From Serratia odorifera (GTDB lineage Bacteria > Pseudomonadota > Gammaproteobacteria > Enterobacterales > Enterobacteriaceae), in the NCBI RefSeq assembly GCF_900635445.1, contig NZ_LR134117.1:3534001-3598000 (forward strand): DNA of 64,000 nt, given 5' to 3'. The notes under the pieces were generated by a model. It did no database searches, was not told the origin of the DNA, and was given only the letters and a program-made list of their open reading frames with translations. The position numbers and the translations under genes were made by a program. Below are positions 30,782 to 39,652 of the stretch, in pieces (the stretch's first letter is position 1; each line of letters begins with the position of its first letter).

Positions 30782-30812
30782 GGCTGCCGGTCGCTGATGC
30801 CGACCGGCAGCC
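30782..30812. terminator. Strong hairpin after efeB
   Basis: A perfect 12-bp stem (GGCTGCCGGTCG at 30782-30793 with CGACCGGCAGCC at 30801-30812) has a 7-base loop, starting 25 bases after the efeB stop. There is no T-run, so it may stall or protect the transcript rather than terminate it alone. Confidence 0.6.
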
Positions 30813-30918
30813 GCAGCACGGTGCCACTGCCCGCGACGGTGGCCTTTGGCGTTGCCTGCGCTGCGACGGCACGGGTTTTGCAGGATCCGCTGTATTATCC
30901 CCAATCGGAAATTGCATC

Positions 30919-32187
30919 ATGAGCCGTAATCCTGCTTTTCCGCCCAGCGCCAGCGATTTTCTGCTGGCTTCGAAACGCTGTGAAATCACCGTGCTGCGAC
31001 AGTTGTTGCAAATGGGGCAACTGGTCGGACGGATAAGTCAACTGATCCACGTGCTGCAACGCGAGCGCGGTACGGTAAATATCTATCTGTGTTCCCACGG
31101 CGGGCTGTTTGGCGAACGGTTGGCGGCACGCACCCGCGACGTCGAACAGGCCGAGTTGGCGGTGCAGCGCCAGCTGGCGCAACTGGACGCCAACGCCGCA
31201 TCTTTGGCCGGTGCCAGCCGGCTGTTCAGCAGCATCGCCTGCGCGCTGCATAACCTCACCACGCTGCCGACGCTGCGCCGTCAGATCCAGTTGCAGCAGC
31301 TGGCCCAGCCGGATGCCATGCATACCTTCAACGAGATTATCCGCAGCCTGTTGGCGCTGGTGTTTGAAGCCGCCGACGCCTGCGTCGATCCGGCGATTGC
31401 GCGCCGGTTGATCGCCATGTTCAGTTTTATGCAGGGCAAAGAGCTGGCGGGGCAGGAGCGTGCCATCGGCGCCGCCGGGTTTGCCGCGCAGCAATTCAGC
31501 GTCGAGGCACACCGGCAGTTATTGCAGCTGATCGACGGTCAGGAACGCTGTTTTCAGAGTTTTAGCGAATTTGCCGATCCGTTGTCGCTGGCCCAGTGGC
31601 AGCGCATGCAGCAACAGGACGATCGGGAGTTTGAACGGCTGCGGCGCATTGCCTGCACCCAGACGCGGCCAGGCGATGGCAACGACACCAGCCTGCGCTG
31701 GTTCGACATCACCACCGCGCGTATCGATCTGATGAAGCAGATTGAGGATCGGCTGGAAGAGGCGCTGATGACCGGTTGTCGCGCCGCGCTGAGCGCTGCC
31801 AGCGACGCGCTGACGCAAGACGCTGGCGGGCTGCAAAGCCGGTTGCAACCGCAGGCTGACGGCTACACGGTGTTTATCGCCGCCTCGCAGGGCGAACCGA
31901 TGCTCAGCGACGGCATCAATCCGCGCCTGGGACGCTCGATGGTCGAGATGATCCGCCAGCAATCCCAGCGACTGCAGGCGCTGTCGCAAGAGTTGGCGGC
32001 AACCCGCGCCACCTTGCAGGAGCGTGGCGAAATCGAACGCGCCAAGGGGCTGCTGATTCAGCATCGTGGCATGACGGAAGACGGCGCGCACCAGCTGCTG
32101 CGCAAAATGGCGATGGATCAGAACAAACGGCTGATCGATATAGCCCGCGCCATGCTGGCGGTAGCGGATATCCTGCCGGGAAAATAG
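30919..32187 (+). CDS. nasR: Nitrate-responsive transcription antiterminator NasR
   Basis: 422 aa. The N-terminal NIT domain (about residues 30-300) includes LIHVLQRERGTVNIYL and AMFSFMQGKELAGQERAIGA, the nitrate-sensing helical bundle. A C-terminal ANTAR RNA-binding domain (about residues 365-420) ends with QERGEIERAKGLLIQHRGMT and RKMAMDQNKRLIDIARAML. In Klebsiella oxytoca NasR binds the nasF leader RNA when nitrate or nitrite is present and prevents termination. The ATG at 30919 was chosen because it begins MSRNPAFPPSASDFLLASKR, matching the family; the longer frame runs back into the spacer. It is followed by the nas leader and operon. No indel was seen. Confidence 0.93.
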   Translation: MSRNPAFPPSASDFLLASKRCEITVLRQLLQMGQLVGRISQLIHVLQRERGTVNIYLCSHGGLFGERLAARTRDVEQAELAVQRQLAQLDANAASLAGASRLFSSIACALHNLTTLPTLRRQIQLQQLAQPDAMHTFNEIIRSLLALVFEAADACVDPAIARRLIAMFSFMQGKELAGQERAIGAAGFAAQQFSVEAHRQLLQLIDGQERCFQSFSEFADPLSLAQWQRMQQQDDREFERLRRIACTQTRPGDGNDTSLRWFDITTARIDLMKQIEDRLEEALMTGCRAALSAASDALTQDAGGLQSRLQPQADGYTVFIAASQGEPMLSDGINPRLGRSMVEMIRQQSQRLQALSQELAATRATLQERGEIERAKGLLIQHRGMTEDGAHQLLRKMAMDQNKRLIDIARAMLAVADILPGK

Positions 32188-32190
32188 CCT

Positions 32191-32206
32191 TACTCCCTAG
32201 GGAGTA
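32191..32206. promoter_or_regulatory. 16-bp perfect palindrome resembling a NarL/NarP 7-2-7 site
   Basis: TACTCCCTAGGGAGTA is a perfect palindrome starting 4 bases after the nasR stop. Parsed as TACTCCC-TA-GGGAGTA it fits the NarL/NarP inverted heptamer arrangement (consensus TACYYMT, 2-bp gap) with one mismatch per half, at the last heptamer base. It lies immediately upstream of the NtrC-like site. No T-run follows, so it is not an intrinsic terminator. Confidence 0.5.
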
Positions 32207-32208
32207 TA

Positions 32209-32225
32209 TGCACACCGCCAGTGCA
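32209..32225. promoter_or_regulatory. NtrC-type binding site (strong)
   Basis: TGCACACCGCCAGTGCA fits the NtrC enhancer consensus TGCAC-N7-GTGCA perfectly in both arms. It is about 100 bases upstream of the sigma-54 promoter, a normal enhancer distance. Confidence 0.82.
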
Positions 32226-32243
32226 GCTAATGCCTCCGGATTG

Positions 32244-32260
32244 TGCACGCGCTGGCCGCA
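32244..32260. promoter_or_regulatory. Second, weaker NtrC-type site
   Basis: TGCAC-N7-CCGCA: one perfect and one degenerate arm, with its centre 35 bases from the centre of the first site. Paired NtrC sites about three helical turns apart are common at such enhancers. Confidence 0.5.
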
Positions 32261-32310
32261 GAGCCGCGCCGAGGCAGAGAAAACCCGCACCAGTCCGCCA
32301 GTTGCAAATC

Positions 32311-32326
32311 TGGCACGCAAGCTGCA
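32311..32326 (+). promoter_or_regulatory. Sigma-54 promoter of the nas operon
   Basis: TGGCACGCAAGCTGCA matches the -24/-12 consensus TGGCACR-N4-TTGCW with a single mismatch (C for the first T of TTGC). The expected transcript start is near 32338, giving a leader of about 160 bases before nasF. This agrees with nitrogen-controlled nasF promoters in Klebsiella. Confidence 0.87.
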
Positions 32327-32409
32327 TTACTCAGATTGTCTCTGGGCCAATGGCGGTTCAGTGAGCAACAACGATACCCAACGGCCAACGGGCCGCAGGT
32401 AGATTGGAT

Positions 32410-32471
32410 AAAGGCGTCCTTTCAGCACGTTCACCCCAACGGTGGAATGTGCTGATGGGACGCCTTTTTGT
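32410..32471 (+). terminator. nas leader terminator (NasR antitermination target)
   Basis: AAAGGCGTCC at 32410-32419 pairs perfectly with GGACGCCTTT at 32458-32467. An inner stem TCAGCAC/GTGCTGA lies within, and T-runs follow. It ends about 30 bases before the nasF start. Being upstream of the structural genes and downstream of a sigma-54 promoter, it fits the factor-independent leader terminator that NasR overrides in Klebsiella. The preceding leader (about 32340-32405) can form a smaller hairpin (CGGCC/GGCCG near 32382-32397), which might be the NasR-binding element. Confidence 0.8.
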
Positions 32472-32501
32472 TTTTTATCGCAACGCGTGAAGGATTTGCT
32501 G

Positions 32502-33763
32502 ATGACGCACACCAAACACTCCGGGATGAAACTGTCGCGCCGCCGTTTTCTGGTCGGCAGCGCAGCGCTGGGCGGCGGCATGTTGCTGCCGGGCCTGATG
32601 AATACAGCCTGGGCGGCGGGTTCCGACGCGCCGGAGAAAAAGAGATCCGCGTCGGCTTCATCCCGCTCACCGATTGCGCCTCGGTGGTTATGGCGGCGGT
32701 GAACAAGTTTGATGAAAAATACGGCATCAAAATCATCCCGAGCAAAGAGGCCAGCTGGGCAGCGGTGCGCGACAAGCTGCTGTCCGGCGAGCTGGACGCC
32801 GCGCACGCGCTGTACGGCATGATTTATGGGCTGCAACTGGGGGCTGCCGGGCCGCAGCATGATATGGCGGTGCTGATGACGCTCAACAATAACGGCCAGG
32901 CGATCACCTTATCCAATCAGTTCAAGCAGGCCGGCGTTACCGATGCGGCCACGCTGAAAAAACACCTCGATGCCAGCGCCAAGGGCACCTATACCTTCGC
33001 GCAAACCTTCCCGACCGGCACTCACGCCATGTGGCTGTATTACTGGCTGGCCAACGCCGGCATTCACCCGTTCAACGATGTGCGCAACGTGGGTGGTGCC
33101 GCCGCCGCAAATGGTGATGAACATGAAGATCGGCAACATGAGCGGCTTCTGCGTTGGCGAACCGTGGAACCAGCGGGCGATTGCCGAAGACATCGGTTTC
33201 ACCGCGGTCACCACACAGCAGATTTGGCCGGATCATCCGGAAAAAGTGCTGGGCACCCGCGCTGCCTGGGTCAGCGACAACCCGAACAGCGCCAGGGCGT
33301 TGACCGCGGCGGTGCTGGATGCCGCCCGCTGGATCGACAGTTCCGACGCCAAACCGCCAGCAAACCGCGCAGGTGGTGGCGGGGCGCGCCTATATCAACA
33401 CCCGACCCGAGATCATCACCGGCCGCATGCTCGGCAAGTATGACAACGGCCTGGGCAACAGCTGGCAGGACGCGCATGGCATGCGCTTTTTCCACGATGG
33501 CGAAGTCAGCTTCCCGTATCTGTCCGATGGCATGTGGTTCCTGACCCAGCAGCAACGCTGGGGGCTGTTGAGCGCCGAACCGGACTATCTGGCGGTGGCG
33601 AAGCAGATCAACCGTATCGACGTGTATCGCCAGGCGGCAACCGCCGTTGGCGGCGTCAATCTGCCGGCCAGCGAAATGCGCGCCAGCACCCTGATCGACG
33701 GCAAGCGCTGGGACGGCAGCAACCCCGGCGGCCTATGCCAACAGTTTTGCTGTTAAACGTTGA
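32502..33763 (+). CDS. nasF: Nitrate ABC transporter substrate-binding protein NasF (four apparent frameshifts)
   Basis: Restored length is about 419 aa. A twin-arginine signal LSRRRFLVGSAALGGGM near residues 11-27 precedes the NrtA-type binding domain: EIRVGFIPLTDCASVVMAA, EASWAAVRDKLLSGELDAAH, FPTGTHAMWLYYWLANAGIH and GEPWNQRAIAEDIGFTAV. Indels: one A missing in 32637-32641, extra G at 33090-33093, extra A at 33351-33353 and extra G near 33727. The repaired C-terminus is NPAAYANSFAVKR with a TGA at 33761. It binds nitrate or nitrite in the periplasm and feeds NasE/NasD. It is the first gene of the nas operon behind the leader terminator. Confidence 0.88.
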
Positions 33764-33773
33764 GAGGTAGGCA

Positions 33774-34672
33774 ATGAAGAATCTGGCACAACGAATTGAA
33801 CCCGCGCAGCCGGTAAGCGCACAGATTGTCCCGCTGAAGGAGGCCAGGCCCGTGGCGCTGCCTGCCTCGGCCCGGTCGGCAAACCGCGCAGCAGCCTGCG
33901 CTGGCAGCAGGCGTTTCGCCGTGTGGTGCCAGCGGCGTTGGGCATGGTGCTGGTGCTGGCGGTGTGGCAGATAGCCGCGCTCAACAGCCAGGGCTTTCCA
34001 ACGCCGCTGGCCACCTGGCAGGCGGCGCTGACGCTGTTTGCCGATCCGTTTTATTCGGCCGGGCCAAACGATCAGGGTATCGGCTGGAACGTGCTGGCCT
34101 CGTTGCAGCGGGTGGCGACCGGCTTTGGCCTGGCGGCATTGGTTGGCATTCCCGCCGGTTTTCTGCTGGGGCGCTTCGCGTTTCTGGCGCAGATGCTGAA
34201 TCCGATCATTTCCCTGTTACGTCCGGTTAGCCCGCTGGCCTGGCTGCCTATCGGCCTGCTGCTGTTTCAGCGTGCCGAACCGGCGTCGACCTGGACCATC
34301 TTCATCTGTTCGATCTGGCCGATGATCCTCAACACCGCCGAAGGTGTGACGCGCATTCCGCAAGATTACCTTAACGTGGCGCGGGTGCTGAAGCTGTCGG
34401 AGTGGACGGTGATGCGCAAGATCCTGTTCCCGGCGGTGCTGCCGTTTGTGTTAACCGGCGTGCGTCTGTCGATCGGCATTGCCTGGCTGGTGATTGTGGC
34501 GGCAGAAATGCTGACCGGCGGCGTTGGCATCGGCTTTTGGATCTGGAACGAGTGGAACAACCTCAACGTGGAAAACATCATCATCGCCATTGTAGTGATT
34601 GGCGTGGTCGGGCTATTGCTCGAGCAGGGACTGATGCTGCTGGCCAAACGTTTTAGCTATCAAAACCATTAA
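33774..34672 (+). CDS. nasE: Nitrate ABC transporter permease NasE (one apparent frameshift)
   Basis: Restored length is 299 aa. The N-terminus MKNLAQRIEPAQPVSAQIVP is joined to the membrane part after a missing C in 33871-33873 (CCC for CCCC). The permease has about six helices (MVLVLAVWQIAALNSQGF first). The EAA-type loop is VTRIPQDYLNVARVLKLSEW. It is an NrtB/SsuC-family channel working with NasF and NasD. It begins 10 bases after nasF and ends 10 bases before nasD. Confidence 0.9.
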
Positions 34673-34682
34673 GGAGTGCGCC

Positions 34683-35471
34683 ATGAAACCGATTATCCAG
34701 GTGCAGAACGTCAGCCAGCGGTTCAATACCCCGCAGGGTGAATTTATCGCGTTGCAGCAGGTGAGTTTTGATATTCAGCCGGGGGAAACCGTCAGCCTGA
34801 TTGGCCATTCCGGCTGCGGCAAATCGACGTTGCTCAACCTGATCGCTGGCCTGACGCTGCCGAGCGACGGCGTGTTGCTGTGCGACAACCAGCAGATCGT
34901 CGGCCCCGGTCCCGAGCGCGGCGTGGTGTTTCAGAACCATTCGCTGCTGCCGTGGCTGACTACCTATGAAAACGTGGCGCTGGCGGTGCATCAGGTGTTC
35001 CGCCAGCAGATGAACAAAAGCGAAATGCGTGACTGGATCGAACATAACCTCGAACTGGTGCACATGGGGCATGCGTTGCATAAACGGCCGAACGAAATTT
35101 CCGGCGGCATGAAACAGCGTGTCGGTATTGCCCGCGCGCTGGCGATGAAGCCGAAAGTGCTGCTGATGGACGAACCGTTTGGCGCGCTGGACGCCTTGAC
35201 CCGCGCGCATTTGCAGGACGCGGTGATGGAAATTCAACAGCGACTGCATACCACCATCGTGCTGATTACCCATGACGTTGACGAAGCGGTGCTGTTGTCC
35301 GACCGGGTGATGATGATGACCAACGGTCCGGCGGCCACCGTCGGTGAAATCCTGTCGGTGGAACTGCCGCGTCCTCGTTCGCGCGTGGCATTGGCGGACG
35401 ATGCGGCCTATCACCATTACCGCCAGCAGGTGTTGACGTTCCTGTACGAAAAACACGCCAAGGCGGCATAA
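34683..35471 (+). CDS. nasD: Nitrate ABC transporter ATPase NasD
   Basis: 262 aa. Walker A is SLIGHSGCGKSTLLNLI, the signature is EISGGMKQRVGIARALAM, Walker B is KVLLMDEPFGALDALTR and the switch is TTIVLITHDVDEAVLLSD. These are typical of the NrtD/SsuB/TauB family. It powers uptake through NasE. No indel was seen. SD-like AAGGAG precedes the ATG. Confidence 0.93.
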   Translation: MKPIIQVQNVSQRFNTPQGEFIALQQVSFDIQPGETVSLIGHSGCGKSTLLNLIAGLTLPSDGVLLCDNQQIVGPGPERGVVFQNHSLLPWLTTYENVALAVHQVFRQQMNKSEMRDWIEHNLELVHMGHALHKRPNEISGGMKQRVGIARALAMKPKVLLMDEPFGALDALTRAHLQDAVMEIQQRLHTTIVLITHDVDEAVLLSDRVMMMTNGPAATVGEILSVELPRPRSRVALADDAAYHHYRQQVLTFLYEKHAKAA

Positions 35472-35505
35472 GCCATGCTGCGTTGGCGCACAGAGGAGCG
35501 GCACG

Positions 35506-36715
35506 ATGAGGCAACAACGATTGGTGGTGATAGGCAATGGTATGGCAGGCATGCGGCTGGTGGAAACCCTCTGCCAACTGGCGCCGCAGCGTTACGCCAT
35601 CACGGTGATCGGCGCAGAGCCGCGCGGCAACTATAACCGCATCCTGCTTTCGCCGGTGCTGTCGGGCGAGAAGGCGTTTGACGATACCGTGCTGCACTCC
35701 CTGTCCTGGTATGCCGAGCAGGGGGTACGGCTGCTGGCCGGGGAAGCGGCGTTGGCGATTGACCGGCAGGCGAAACGGGTGACCACCGCGCGGCGCTGCG
35801 TAGCCTATGACCTGCTGGTGCTGGCCACCGGTTCGCACCCCTGGCTGCCGCCGACGCCGGGGATCGCGCTGCCCGGCATATACGGTTTTCGTAACCTGGA
35901 CGACGTACAGGCGATGCTTGGCCACTGCCGTCCCGACGGCCGGGCGCTGGTGGTCGGCGGCGGGGTGCTGGGCATTGAGGCGGCGGCAGCGCTGGCGGTG
36001 CGCGGTATGCGCTGCACGGTGGTGCACCGTGGTCATTACCTGATGGAGCGTCAGCTGGACGCCAGGGCGGCGCTGATGTTGCAGCGCAATCTGGCGACGC
36101 GCGGCATCGATTGTCAGGTCGATTGCCAGGTCAGCGCCTTCCATGGCGCGGCGCAGGTCCAGGCCGCCACGCTGAGCACCGGTGAGCAATTGGCCTGCGA
36201 TCTGGTGGTGGTGGCCGCCGGGGTACAGCCAGCGGTGCGGCTGGCGCGCGAGGCCGGGCTGACCTGCCAGCGCGGCATTATTGTCGACCCGGCCATGCGC
36301 ACCAGCGATGCGGCGATTTACGCCGTCGGCGAATGCAGTCAACTGGGTGACACCACCTTTGGCCTGGTGGCGCCATGCTGGCAACAGGCGGCGTTACTGG
36401 CTCAGCGGCTGGCCGGGCAGACGGTGGCGCCGTACCGGCCCGCACCGTTGCACACCCGTCTCAAGGTCAGCGGCATCGACATGCTGTGCGCTGGCGAGAT
36501 TGAACCGAACAACGGGGCCGAGATTCATTATGCCGAGGATCCGCAGGCACAACATTACCGCCGTCTGCTGGTGCGCGACGGCATCCTTGACGGTGTGCTG
36601 CTGTATGGCGACGTCAGCGACAGTCAATTTTATTTGCGGCAGTTGGGCCAGCCGGTCAACGACCCGGCGGCGCTGCTGTTTGGCAATACCGAACCCGAAG
36701 CCGCACAGGCGGTGA
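35506..36715 (+). CDS. nasC: Assimilatory nitrate reductase electron-transfer subunit NasC (end uncertain)
   Basis: An FAD/NAD(P)H-binding protein beginning MRQQRLVVIGNGMAGMRLVE. The second Rossmann site is RALVVGGGVLGIEAAAALAV, and the C-terminal FAD-associated motif is DAAIYAVGECSQLGDTTFG. Family role: passes electrons from NADH to NasA. As written, the frame has no stop before the nasB start and runs into NasB, ending at 36867. Removing one G of GG at 36711-36712 creates GCG TGA and a 402-aa protein ending at 36715, followed by AGAGGA 8 bases before the nasB ATG. Given the many +1 insertions nearby, I prefer that reading, but a true NasC-NasB join cannot be excluded. It carries no BFD [2Fe-2S] domain; a BFD-like module is found on NasA instead. 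Confidence 0.8.
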
Positions 36716-36732
36716 GCGAGAGGACATCCGAA

Positions 36733-39652
36733 ATGCACAAGCCCGTTTTGCTGGTTGCCGGTCACGGCATGGTTGGCCATCATTTTCTGGAACAGCTGGT
36801 GGCACGCCAACTGCACCTGCGCTACCACCATTGTGGTGTTTGGCGAAGAATCGGTGGCGGCGTATGACCGCGTCCACCTGTCTGAATTTTTCTCCGGGCG
36901 AAGCGCGCAGTCCTTGTCGATGGTGGAGGAGGGGTTCTTCGAGCGTAGTGGTATTGAACTGCGGCTTGGCCAGCAGCTGTGCGCCATCGATCGACAACGC
37001 AAGTGCGTAATTGACGCCGCTGGCCGCGAAACCGCCTATGACCAGTTGGTGCTGGCTACCGGTTCTTACCCGTTTGTACCGCCGATCGCTGGCAATCAAC
37101 GATCAGGCTGTCTGGTTTACCGTACGCTGGACGACCTGGCGGCCATCGCCGACAGCGCCAAAAACGCGCAGGTGGGCGTGGTGATCGGCGGGGGTTTACT
37201 GGGGTTGGAAGCCGCCAATGCCTTGCAGCAGCTGGGGCTGAAGACCCACGTGGTGGAGTTTGCACCGCGGCTGATGGGGGTGCAACTGGATGACGGCGGT
37301 GCCGCCATGCTGCGTAAAAAGATCGAAGCGTTGGGCGTCAGCGTGCACACCGGCAAGGAAACGCGGGCGATAAATGACGGTTTGTTACACCGTCACAGTC
37401 TTGATTTTGCTGACGGTGAGCGGTTGGAGGCCGATTTGGTCCTGTTTTCCGCCGGCATTCGGCCGCGCGATAACCTGGCGCGCGACGCCGAGCTGACGCT
37501 GGGGCCTCGTGGCGGTATCGTGATCGACGATCGGTGCCGTACCAGCGACGACGCCATTTTTGCCATCGGCGAATGCGCCTTGTGGAACGGACAGATTTTT
37601 GGCCTGGTGGCGCCGGGCTACCAGATGGCACGCACGCTGGCGGATACGCTGGCCGGACGCGATAGCGCGTTCTGCGGTGCGGATATGAGCACCAAACTGA
37701 AACTGCTGGGCGTGGAGGTGGCTTCGATCGGTGACGCGCATGGCCGCACCGCCGACAGCCAAAGCTACAGCTGGGTCGACGGCCCGGCCGAGGTGTACAA
37801 AAAGCTGGTGGTGTCCGGCGACGGCAAACGTCTGCTGGGGGCGGTGCTGGTGGGCGACAGCGCCGAATACAGTACGCTGTTGCAACTGATGCTGAACGCG
37901 CTGCCGCTGCCGTCCGCACCGGAAAGCCTGATCCTGCCGGCCACCGGCGGCGCAGCGCCGAAAGCGCTTGGCGTGGCCGCCTTGCCGGCCAGCGCACAGA
38001 TTTGCTCCTGCCATAACGTCAGCAAGGGCGACATCAGTACGGCGGTAGAGCAAGGCTGCGCCGATCTGGCGGCAGTGAAGTCCTGCACCCGGGCGGCAAC
38101 CGGCTGCGGCGGCTGCGCGGCGTTGGTGAAGCAGGTGATGGAGCATGAACTGGTCGCGCGTGGCGCGACGGTGAAAAAAGACCTTTGCGAGCACTTTGCC
38201 TATTCGCGTCAGGAGCTGTATCACCTGGTGCGGGTCGGCGATATTCGCACGTTCGAACAGCTGTTGGCCAGACACGGCCACGGTCACGGCTGCGAAGTGT
38301 GCAAGCCGCTGATTGGCTCGATTCTGGCATCGTGCTGGAACGAATATCTGCTCAAACCGCAGCATTTGCCCCTGCAGGACACCAACGACCGATTCTTCGC
38401 CAATATTCAAAAAGACGGTACCTATTCGGTGGTGCCGCGGGTGCCGGCAGGAGAAATCACGCCGCAGGGGCTGATCGCCATCGGCCAGATTGCGCAACGT
38501 TATCAGCTGTACACCAAAATAACCGGCGGTCAGCGGGTGGACATGTTCGGCGCCCGCCTGGAACAGCTGCCGGAAATCTGGCAACAGCTGGTGGACGCCG
38601 GGTTTGAAACCGGCCATGCCTACGGCAAATCGCTGCGCACGGTGAAATCCTGCGTCGGCTCCAACTGGTGCCGCTACGGCGTTCAGGACTCCACCGCTTT
38701 GGCCATTGCGCTGGAGAATCGCTACAAAGGCCTGCGTTCGCCGCACAAAATCAAAATGGCGGTTTCCGGCTGCACGCGTGAATGCGCCGAAGCGCAAAGC
38801 AAGGACGTCGGCGTGATCGCCACCGACAAAGGCTGGAACCTGTATCTGTGCGGCAACGGCGGTATGAAGCCGCGTCACGCCGATCTGTTCGCCAGCGATC
38901 TGGATACGGAAACGCTGATCCGCACCGTCGATCGTTTCCTGATGTTTTATATTCGCACCGCCGATCGGCTGCAACGTACCAGCACCTGGATGGATAACCT
39001 TGAAGGCGGGTTGGATTACCTGCGTGAGGTGGTATTGGCAGACAGTCTCGGCATCGCCGCCGAACTGGAAAGCGAGATGCAGGCGGTGGTAACCAGTTAC
39101 CAGTGTGAATGGCAAACCACCCTGGCAAGTCCGGAACGTTTGCAGCTGTTCCGCGCCTTTGTTAACAGCGAGCAGCCGGACGAGGCGGTGGTCTGGCAAG
39201 CGGAACGTGGGCAACGCCGCCCGGCCGGCGCAGAAGAACGCGGCCAGGCGTTCGAGGTGCAGCCGGCACGGCCGCGCGAGGGGCGGTGGGAAGACATTTG
39301 TTCGCTGGACGACATTCCGCCGCACAGCGGTATGGCCGCGCGGATCGACGGCCAGCAGATTGCCCTGTTCCATCTGCCGGGCAGCGGCGTCTATGCGCTG
39401 GCCAACCGTGAGCCGGGCAGCGACGCCAACGTGCTGGCGCGCGGCCTGTTGGGGGACGTGGCGGGCGAGCCGGTGGTGATTTCACCGTTGTACAAGCAGC
39501 GTTTCCGCCTGCGTGACGGAGTGAGCGTCGATGATGCCTCATTGCGGCTTACCGCCTGGCCGGTGCGGGTGGAACAAGGGCGGGTGCGGGTATACAGCCA
39601 GCCGATGCAGGCGGCTATTGTCGAGCCGGAAACGGCAGGAGCGACATCGTGA
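36733..39652 (+). CDS. nasB: Assimilatory nitrite reductase NasB, fused NirB-NirD type (one apparent frameshift)
   Basis: Restored length is about 972 aa. Order: FAD domain (MHKPVLLVAGHGMVGHHFLE), NAD domain (GVVIGGGLLGLEAANALQQL), BFD-like [2Fe-2S] cysteines (ICSCHNVSKGD with ATGCGGCAALV), a second Cys pair (HGCEVCK), then sulfite/nitrite reductase half-domains with siroheme/[4Fe-4S] ligands (SCVGSNWCRYG and VSGCTRECAEAQSKDVG). The C-terminal NirD-like Rieske fold spans about residues 850-960, starting WEDICSLDDIPPHSGM. An extra C at 36828-36829 shifts the frame early. It reduces nitrite to ammonium with NADH. It overlaps nasA by 4 bases (GTGA). Confidence 0.93.

Noticed and set aside
37385..39373. 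662-aa open frame antisense to nasB
   Set aside because: Same cause: the complementary strand encodes conserved nitrite reductase motifs throughout.
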